Below are positions 60,393 to 64,000 of a DNA stretch of 64,000 nucleotides, in pieces (position 1 is the first letter of the stretch; each line of letters opens with the position of its first letter). A program made the translations under genes and the position numbers. The stretch comes from a virus: IMG/VR virus record IMGVR_UViG_3300037245_001837, positions 1 to 64,000 of that record; one strand, 5' to 3'. The notes beneath the pieces were generated by a model that had not been told where the DNA came from, searched no databases, and was given only the letters and a program-made list of their open reading frames with translations.

Positions 60393-60423
60393 TTGCATAG
60401 TAGGATAAAGTAGTATATATTTG
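60393..60423 (+). promoter_or_regulatory. promoter of the ribbon-helix-helix gene, leaderless type
   Basis: TTG at 60393-60395, a 20-bp spacer and TATATTTG at 60416-60423 form a perfect match to the Bacteroidota promoter. The ATG at 60429 is only 5 bases downstream, which places the transcription start at the initiator codon. Confidence 0.8.
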
Positions 60424-60428
60424 TACCA

Positions 60429-60611
60429 ATGAAATCACAGACAGAAAAAATCAGTATAACCATAAGTGATGTAAATCACAAAGCGATCAAGGAATACGCT
60501 AAAAAGATAGATCGTTCTAAGTCTAAAACAATAGACTTGGCTATAACTGATTTTTTAGAAAAGAATGTTCCAAATTACAAATACAAGCAAATTTTAAAAG
60601 ACTCAAAATGA
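60429..60611 (+). CDS. ribbon-helix-helix (CopG/Arc-like) regulator
   Basis: A 60-residue protein: a strand EKISITISDV, a helix NHKAIKEYAKKIDRSK and a second helix SKTIDLAITDFLEKN, the ribbon-helix-helix pattern. It probably dimerises on DNA near its own divergent promoter region. The following gene overlaps by 4 bp (ATGA). Confidence 0.75.
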   Translation: MKSQTEKISITISDVNHKAIKEYAKKIDRSKSKTIDLAITDFLEKNVPNYKYKQILKDSK

Positions 60612-60952
60612 AAGCACCCAAGGTAATTAGAAAACACGTTTCAATTCAGGCTTCTGAAATGACGGAAAAAAGAGTAATGTCTAGGTATAAAAAATGGCAA
60701 TTAATTATAGCTAAATGGATAGGTGTTGAAGTAGCTGATAATTATCAGTATCTTTTCAGAGTTGATTACAAAGGGAATGTAAGGTTGAGGTCTAATGACA
60801 TTATTTGTAACGAACAAGGTGTTATATTTCTAGTTCTAAAAGAAAATAATAGATTAGCTATGCTAGTATCTAAAGATGCCTCAAAAGATGTTCCTAAAAT
60901 GTACGGTAAATTAACTATTTTAAGTAAATTAGAAGATGAAAATAAAAAATAG
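60608..60952 (+). CDS. hypothetical protein (114 aa)
   Basis: Basic, strand-rich product (VIRKHVSIQASEMTEKRVMS, YLFRVDYKGNVRLRSNDIIC). It is translationally coupled to the ribbon-helix-helix gene (ATGA) and could be its partner. A toxin-like role is possible from the arrangement, but no toxin motif is seen. Confidence 0.6.
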   Translation: MKAPKVIRKHVSIQASEMTEKRVMSRYKKWQLIIAKWIGVEVADNYQYLFRVDYKGNVRLRSNDIICNEQGVIFLVLKENNRLAMLVSKDASKDVPKMYGKLTILSKLEDENKK

Positions 60953-60977
60953 AAATAAATTTTAAAAAAGCTATAAT

Positions 60978-61331
60978 ATGGAAATTACAGGAACTATAAA
61001 ATTAATAAATGAAACTAAAACTTTTGGAGAAAGTGGTTTTAGAAAAAGAGAATTAGTAGTAACAAGCGATGAGCAATACCCTCAAATGTTAATGGTGGAA
61101 TTTGTTCAGGATAAATGTGATTTACTAGATAATTATCAAGTTGGTCAAGGAGTGAAAGTTTCAATAAATTTACGTGGTCGTGAATGGATAAATCCAGAAG
61201 GAGAAGCTAAATACTTCAACTCTATTCAAGGATGGAGAATTGAAGAAACTGGAGAACAACAACCAGATCAACAAGAAGCACCTACTTCGCAACCTGTTGA
61301 TGATAATGAGCCAGACGATTTGCCATTTTAA
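60978..61331 (+). CDS. DUF3127 single-strand DNA-binding-type protein
   Basis: The protein matches the DUF3127 pattern closely: TFGESGFRKRELVVTSDEQY, LMVEFVQDKCDLLDNYQVG and VSINLRGREWINPEGEAKYF then NSIQGWRIE. The C-terminus is a flexible Gln/Pro linker and an acidic tip DNEPDDLPF, the same type of tip that SSB uses to recruit repair proteins. DUF3127 has an OB-like appearance. It likely serves as the SSB of this phage and may work with the annealing-like protein and nucleases. 117 residues, the usual family size. Confidence 0.85.
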   Translation: MEITGTIKLINETKTFGESGFRKRELVVTSDEQYPQMLMVEFVQDKCDLLDNYQVGQGVKVSINLRGREWINPEGEAKYFNSIQGWRIEETGEQQPDQQEAPTSQPVDDNEPDDLPF

Positions 61332-61339
61332 ACGGTAAT

Positions 61340-61420
61340 CTTATACAAAAACAAAAGGTAGTCGGTAATACACTTTCCGACTCTAATCGAAAAGTGGAGA
61401 GTTATACAATCTCTCATAAG
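61340..61420 (+). ncRNA. compact structured RNA element with a pseudoknot
   Basis: Perfect pairings make an 81-nt fold between 61340 and 61420. An outer stem CTTAT/ATAAG (61340-61344 with 61416-61420) encloses two hairpins: AGTCGG/CCGACT (61360-61365 with 61377-61382) and GAGAG/CTCTC (61397-61401 with 61411-61415). The loop bases CACTTT (61371-61376) complement AAAGTG (61391-61396) for a 6-bp pseudoknot. The sequence TTATACAA occurs twice in it. There is no T-run, so it is not a simple terminator. It lies 22 bp before the ATG at 61443 and may be a riboswitch-like or translation-control element. Confidence 0.5.
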
Positions 61421-61442
61421 TTTAATTAAAAAATAATTAATT

Positions 61443-61598
61443 ATGAAACAGTACATTAAAAAAAGTGATGCTCAAGCAGAAGCTAAAAGAAAAGGTTTAA
61501 CAGGTGTTCATAAAATGCCTAATGGTAAATGGATGGCAGGGAAAACACACCCTAAAAGCACTAAAAGCACTAAAAAACCAAAAAGAAGAGATTATTAA
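61443..61598 (+). CDS. small basic protein (51 aa)
   Basis: ATG at 61443 in an AATTAATT-ATG context, TAA at 61596-61598. The product is very basic with a C-terminal Lys/Ser/Thr tail (KTHPKSTKSTKKPKRRDY) and an N-terminal MKQYIKKSDAQAEAKRKG. It probably binds nucleic acid. It follows the structured RNA element directly, so that element may control it. Confidence 0.6.
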   Translation: MKQYIKKSDAQAEAKRKGLTGVHKMPNGKWMAGKTHPKSTKSTKKPKRRDY

Positions 61599-61622
61599 TT
61601 ACGAACCACAGTAGAGGGAGTA

Positions 61623-61793
61623 ATGAACTTACACGTTTACAAAATATCGGAAAGATTGTATCGAATTAGAAATATTAAGAAGGATACAGTTAAAGATTGT
61701 TGGATAAAAAATGGTGAAATTCAAATACCTGCTAATATTCATAATACATTGACACCAACCGAGAGACAGGCAGTTGAAATGGAGATTTTTTAA
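61623..61793 (+). CDS. small hypothetical protein (56 aa)
   Basis: ATG at 61623 to TAA 61791-61793. The product starts MNLHVYKISERLYRIRNIKK and ends with a helix LTPTERQAVEMEIF. Basic first half, acidic end. No known domain. Confidence 0.55.
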   Translation: MNLHVYKISERLYRIRNIKKDTVKDCWIKNGEIQIPANIHNTLTPTERQAVEMEIF

Positions 61794-61802
61794 AAGTAAA
61801 TT

Positions 61803-62003
61803 ATGGAATGGATAAGCATAAAATCAAAACTACCAGAAAACAATGCTTTTGATGATGAAGATATAGAATATTATTTTATATACACAGAGAATTTTGGAAT
61901 TCAAAAGGCAATGTTTATCGATAATGAATGGTGGAGTAATTATTTATCTAAAATAATGGATAATGTAACACACTGGTTAGAAATAGAATTACCAAAAGAT
62001 TAA
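61803..62003 (+). CDS. DUF551-like protein
   Basis: The 66 residues follow the DUF551 pattern: MEWISIKSKLPENN, a strand YYFIYTENFGIQKAMF, a Trp-containing segment and the end NVTHWLEIELPK (normally VTHWMPLPEPP). DUF551 is widespread in phages; it has no known function. Confidence 0.75.
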   Translation: MEWISIKSKLPENNAFDDEDIEYYFIYTENFGIQKAMFIDNEWWSNYLSKIMDNVTHWLEIELPKD

Positions 62004-62006
62004 ATT

Positions 62007-62237
62007 ATGACACCAACCGAAAAACAAGCACAATTATTAGCAGACGAATTAATGAATATTTTTATTCTAACAAAGCACGATAGTAAAGGGAATATAATAA
62101 CTTTCGAATTAGCTAAAACTTGTGCCTTAATGACTTGCATTGAAATACTAAGAGCATTAAATTCTTTAAAAGGAATGGGGAAAATTCAGAAAGTGAAATT
62201 ATATAAATTAGTTAAGAAAAATTTAGAAGCTAAATAA
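62007..62237 (+). CDS. hypothetical protein (76 aa)
   Basis: A helical protein (PTEKQAQLLADELMNIFILT, AKTCALMTCIEILRALNSLK) with a basic C-terminus. Similar all-helical small proteins are common in phages, without assigned function. Next gene starts 1 bp after the stop. Confidence 0.6.
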   Translation: MTPTEKQAQLLADELMNIFILTKHDSKGNIITFELAKTCALMTCIEILRALNSLKGMGKIQKVKLYKLVKKNLEAK

Positions 62238-62238
62238 A

Positions 62239-62670
62239 ATGAAAATAATTATAATTGACATAGACGGAACAGTATCAAAAGTTGGTGACAGGCTAAAATA
62301 TTTGAAAGAGTCACCTAAAAATTGGGATGCTTTTTATAACTCTTGTTTTGAAGATGAGCCTATTCAGGAAATAATAGATTTTTTACATATCATTCAAAAC
62401 GATTATAAATTTGTTTTTTGTACTGGAAGAAGAGAAAGTGTAAGGTTTGACACATCAATGTGGTTAGAAAATAATGGTCTTTTTGGAGATTTGTTAATGC
62501 GACCTGATAATGACTTTAGACACGATACAATTGTAAAGCCAGAACAATTAGAAAAAAATAACATACTCCTTGACGAAGTGGCTTTTGTATTAGAAGATAG
62601 AAACGCAATGGTTGAAAAATTCAGAGAATTAGGATTAAGAGTTCTTCAAGTAGCAGACGGTAATTTTTAA
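62239..62670 (+). CDS. HAD-family phosphatase (PNK 3'-phosphatase-like)
   Basis: Motif I IIDIDGTVSK (nucleophile D7, general acid D9), motif II CTGRRESVRF and motif IV-like LEDRNAMVEKFRELG match HAD phosphatases of the polynucleotide kinase 3'-phosphatase type found in phages. The nearest kinase or ligase is not in this window, so it may act alone on 3'-phosphate ends of DNA or RNA, or as a nucleotidase. 143 residues, the size of the stand-alone domain. Confidence 0.75.
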   Translation: MKIIIIDIDGTVSKVGDRLKYLKESPKNWDAFYNSCFEDEPIQEIIDFLHIIQNDYKFVFCTGRRESVRFDTSMWLENNGLFGDLLMRPDNDFRHDTIVKPEQLEKNNILLDEVAFVLEDRNAMVEKFRELGLRVLQVADGNF

Positions 62671-62673
62671 GTT

Positions 62674-63336
62674 ATGGCTAAACCAAAAAAATGCAAAGGA
62701 ACTGGACAGGCTAAAGGTTTTGGATGTAATAAACCTTTAACCTTTTCAGAGTCAAATGGAATTAAAAGTTATAATTCAAAATACGGATTATGTCCAACTT
62801 GTCAATACGAATGGGCAACTACTAATGATGCAGGAAAGGTTTGGTTTCAGAAAAGTTTAATTTCTAATAAGAAGAAAAAGGAAAAAGAAGAAAACGCAAT
62901 ACACAGAGAAAAGAAAAGATCTATTGATGAGACAGGAGCAATGCGATTAGCTGATATGTATTTCAGTAGATACATAAGAGTTCTTTATAGTGATGATAAT
63001 GGATATTGTACTTGTTACACTTGTGGAACTGATGTTTTTTTAAAAGAATTGGATAACGGACACTATCAGAAAAGGGAGCATAAAGCAACAAGGTATCACG
63101 AAAATAATTGCAGACCACAATGCAAAACTTGTAATGGAGATACAAAGCACAATGGCAAACAGGCAGAGTTCAGAGTTCACCTATCAAACGAAATTGGAGA
63201 AGAAGAAGTATCAGAAATCGAAAGATTAGCTAATACAACTATAAAAGCAAATTCACTGTTCTTTAGAAATATAGCAGATTCATATCGAATAAAATCTAAT
63301 GAACTTCAAAAAATAAAAAAAGTAAAACACTGGTAA
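62674..63336 (+). CDS. ninG: NinG/Rap-like recombination protein
   Basis: The C-terminal half has the NinG pattern: CTCYTCGTDV, DNGHYQKREHKATRYHENNC and RPQCKTCNGDTKHNG, with paired cysteines and an HNH-like centre. An N-terminal zinc knuckle (KCKGTGQAKGFGCNK, CPTCQYEW) is also typical. In lambda the Rap/NinG protein cuts recombination intermediates. Here it would complete the recombination set with the annealing-like protein, nuclease and DUF3127 protein. Confidence 0.8.
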   Translation: MAKPKKCKGTGQAKGFGCNKPLTFSESNGIKSYNSKYGLCPTCQYEWATTNDAGKVWFQKSLISNKKKKEKEENAIHREKKRSIDETGAMRLADMYFSRYIRVLYSDDNGYCTCYTCGTDVFLKELDNGHYQKREHKATRYHENNCRPQCKTCNGDTKHNGKQAEFRVHLSNEIGEEEVSEIERLANTTIKANSLFFRNIADSYRIKSNELQKIKKVKHW

Positions 63337-63494
63337 TGGATAAGTTTTACCCAAATGGAAGCATCAAAGCAAAGTTCATTCGTTATTTGAAATCTGGAGA
63401 ATGTTGTTGTAACTTTGATAACGATCCAGATCACTATACAGACGGAAATAAAGTTTATAAAAAAATAGAGTTTAAATTTAATAAAAACGAATAA
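63336..63494 (+). CDS. small Cys-containing protein (52 aa)
   Basis: ATG at 63336 overlaps the NinG-like stop by one base (TAATGG); the stop TAA (63492-63494) overlaps the next ATG in the same way. The product begins MDKFYPNGSIKAKFIRYLKS and carries GECCCNFDNDPDHY. It could bind a metal; function unknown. Confidence 0.6.
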   Translation: MDKFYPNGSIKAKFIRYLKSGECCCNFDNDPDHYTDGNKVYKKIEFKFNKNE

Positions 63495-64000
63495 TGGATA
63501 ATACAGCAAAACAAACACCTAAAAACGAATTACACTTTGAAAAGAAAAAAGAAAAAGTAACTTTTAAGTTTCAAACTAAGTTTACGGAAAGAGAAACTGA
63601 AGACCATAATAAATGGCTATCATTTTATCCTAAAAAATGTTATTTTAGATTTCAATTAGATTCTTGGGGGTATTTTGATCCAAGACCTCAAATAAGTACT
63701 AACATTACTTCTGTATTAGTTATTTTAACTCTACTCGTAAGTTTATTCACATTGACTATTACTTTGTACCATTTAGTTTTAATTCCTTTCTTATTTTTTG
63801 GTTGGGGAGAATTATTTTTAAACTTACCATTCAATTCAGGAAAAACAGATGAATGTGAAAACCCTTCTTATGGATTTTACATGTACCACATTGACCCTGT
63901 TCCAAAAAAAGTAAATTTCCCTACTTGTTTTATTTGGCAATGGAAGAACTATAAATCATTTAATATGCCTTGGGCAAGAACTTGGATTAGAACATCTATA
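63494..64000 (+). CDS. 5' part of a membrane-associated phage protein (partial)
   Basis: ATG at 63494 opens a frame that is still open at the right edge (169 codons). Residues 1-70 are basic and hydrophilic, about 78-100 form a hydrophobic hairpin (SVLVILTLLVSLFTLTITLY, LVLIPFLFFGWGEL), and the last residues KSFNMPWARTWIRTS match a motif (W-x-MPW-x-x-x-W-x-RTS) seen in phage proteins with a membrane part. Function unknown. Confidence 0.65.
   Translation, partial: MDNTAKQTPKNELHFEKKKEKVTFKFQTKFTERETEDHNKWLSFYPKKCYFRFQLDSWGYFDPRPQISTNITSVLVILTLLVSLFTLTITLYHLVLIPFLFFGWGELFLNLPFNSGKTDECENPSYGFYMYHIDPVPKKVNFPTCFIWQWKNYKSFNMPWARTWIRTSI

Noticed and set aside
60608-60952. Toxin-antitoxin system formed by the RHH gene and its coupled partner
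   Set aside because: The arrangement fits, but the partner lacks any RelE, ParE, PIN or other toxin motif I can recognise, so I left it as a hypothetical protein.
1-64000. CRISPR arrays, insertion sequences, integrase and attachment sites
   Set aside because: I found no regularly spaced repeats, transposase or tyrosine/serine recombinase. With no integrase in view, an attP cannot be supported.
1-64000. Alternative genetic code (stop-codon reassignment), as in some crAss-like phages
   Set aside because: Long genes such as 33515-37747 and 40419-48134 read through without internal TAG or TGA, and all three stops end genes normally, so the standard bacterial code is used.

Overview
The window is 64 kb of a double-stranded DNA phage genome that is incomplete at both ends, since genes are cut at base 1 and base 64000. 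The host is most likely a member of the Bacteroidota, probably a flavobacterium. The DNA is strongly A/T-rich. Genes lack Shine-Dalgarno sequences and usually start in contexts such as TAATT-ATG or AAAATATT-ATG. Promoters fit the Bacteroidota pattern TTG-N20-TAnnTTTG. Several proteins belong to families typical of these hosts, for example a DUF3127 DNA-binding protein. The virion genes (portal of about 800 residues, TerL of about 760 residues, two neck-ring-like proteins, a 1410-residue stabilization-like protein and a 2571-residue ejection-like protein) point to a short-tailed phage with a crAss-like virion module, comparable to podoviruses of Cellulophaga. This assignment rests on reading protein sequences by eye.

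Layout. Bases 1-26.5 kb hold tightly packed early and middle genes on the + strand. They include a large polyvalent methyltransferase (0.3-2.5 kb), many small unknown genes, an AAA+ ATPase (5.6 kb) and a recombination block: a Rad52/Erf-like annealing candidate (10.8 kb), a HIRAN + PD-(D/E)XK nuclease (12.7 kb) and an SMC/SbcC-like ATPase (14.1 kb). A replication block follows: a DnaD-like initiator (17.8 kb), a DnaC-like loader (18.6 kb), a stand-alone FtsK-gamma domain (19.6 kb), a methyltransferase-like protein (19.8 kb) and a winged-helix protein (20.5 kb). An XRE regulator opens a 5.5 kb run of very small accessory genes (21-26.5 kb). A minus-strand winged-helix regulator (26.5-27.0 kb) and tandem terminators separate this from the late region.

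Bases 27.7-59.6 kb are the late region: scaffold-like protein, major capsid, unknown head genes, neck rings, stabilization protein, internal and ejection proteins, terminase, portal, fibre, then a lysis cassette (holin-like, L,D-transpeptidase-like lysin, overlapping spanin-like pair) and a further structural gene. Terminator plus promoter pairs punctuate this region. A GNAT-like gene sits on the opposite strand inside it. Bases 59.6-64 kb return to early-type genes: two minus-strand genes, a ribbon-helix-helix regulator, the DUF3127 protein, a HAD phosphatase and a NinG-like protein.

The most unusual observations are a 372-bp gene-plus-hairpin unit bounded by a perfect 16-bp direct repeat (21.3-21.7 kb), a compact pseudoknotted RNA element (61.34-61.42 kb), a non-coding stretch with two perfect tRNA T-arms but no complete tRNA (13.77-13.91 kb), three regulator genes with matching leaderless promoters, and a spanin-like pair whose second member looks like an outer-membrane beta-strand protein instead of a lipoprotein. 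No DNA polymerase, RNA polymerase or integrase is visible in this window.
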